From: Phaseolus vulgaris
Taxonomy: Eukaryota > Streptophyta > Magnoliopsida > Fabales > Fabaceae
NCBI RefSeq assembly: GCF_000499845.2
Contig: NC_023759.2
Location: 47,652,172 to 47,716,171 of the forward strand
DNA: 64,000 nucleotides
Direction: 5' to 3'
Numbering within the stretch: the first letter of the stretch is position 1; every line of letters starts with the position of its first letter. A program made the translations under genes and the position numbers. Of the stretch, positions 63,669 to 64,000 are shown in pieces. The notes beneath the pieces were generated by a model, which was given only the letters and a program-made list of their open reading frames with translations, had not been told where the DNA came from and ran no database searches.

Positions 63669-64000
63669 AGAGTGTAAGAGCATACATTTTTTTTTATCTA
63701 TATAAGAACATTAAATGATTTTTAAACAAACAACTCATTTAATTTAGATAATCCAAACTATTTTTCAATGTGAGATTTTATTTAAACAACAAATAGTTTA
63801 ATCCCCAAGGATTCTTTCTCTTTCATAACATTTGATACTATATCTCCAATATCTAATATAAATATTGGAGAACTCATCAAGAACAACAATTTATTTAAGA
63901 ATTTTGTTTTAATTTAAGCTACCCAAAATTACTGGCACATAAAATTAAGATGCTCTCTAATTTTTTAGACAGTAACTATCTCTAATTCAGAAAACTAAGT

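Noticed and set aside
1..64000. A novel defence, biosynthetic or other gene system
   Set aside because: The genes are unrelated, independently regulated plant loci with known families. Neither a cluster of unknown genes nor a repeat-plus-protein arrangement was seen.

Overview
The window is nuclear DNA from a flowering plant, most likely a legume of the Phaseoleae (bean, cowpea or soybean relatives). Reasons: GT-AG introns, plant-only gene families (germin-like, NPF, R2R3-MYB, PIF, DYW-class PPR, RCI2), very AT-rich gene-poor spacers, and families of short inverted-repeat elements of a kind common in that group. The species call is inference; no search could be run.

Layout. 1-240 (-): first exon of a germin-like protein, rest of the gene outside the window. 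9831-12841 (+): complete six-exon NRT1/PTR transporter of the NPF4 type. 15.5-16.2 kb and 42.2-43.0 kb (-): two decayed 3' ends of one LINE-like family, each carrying an RNase H domain. 17.7-18.2 kb: LTR-like fragment. 21119-24534 (+): twelve-exon pectin acetylesterase. 33236-34880 (-): three-exon R2R3-MYB of the MYB61/50/86 type. 44.7-47.35 kb (-): broken PIF3-type bHLH gene with several frameshifts and stops. 48208-50313 (-): intronless DYW-class PPR protein, with a perfect triplicated 200-bp unit at its 3' end and a MITE 99 bp upstream of its start. 54459-54728 (+): two-exon RCI2/PMP3 hydrophobic protein. About 70-75% of the window is AT-rich spacer with at least thirteen MITE-like copies from two families, simple repeats and short tandem duplications.

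The genes do not form a pathway or operon. They are independent plant loci: cell wall (germin-like, pectin acetylesterase, probably the MYB), membrane transport (NPF), organelle RNA editing (PPR) and stress membrane protein (RCI2). I found no evidence for an undescribed biological system. The most informative oddities are the PIF3-type pseudogene, the perfect triplication that includes the PPR stop codon, a probable ATG-only first exon in the NPF gene, and a MITE family with 9-bp target duplications and internal near-palindromic arrays.
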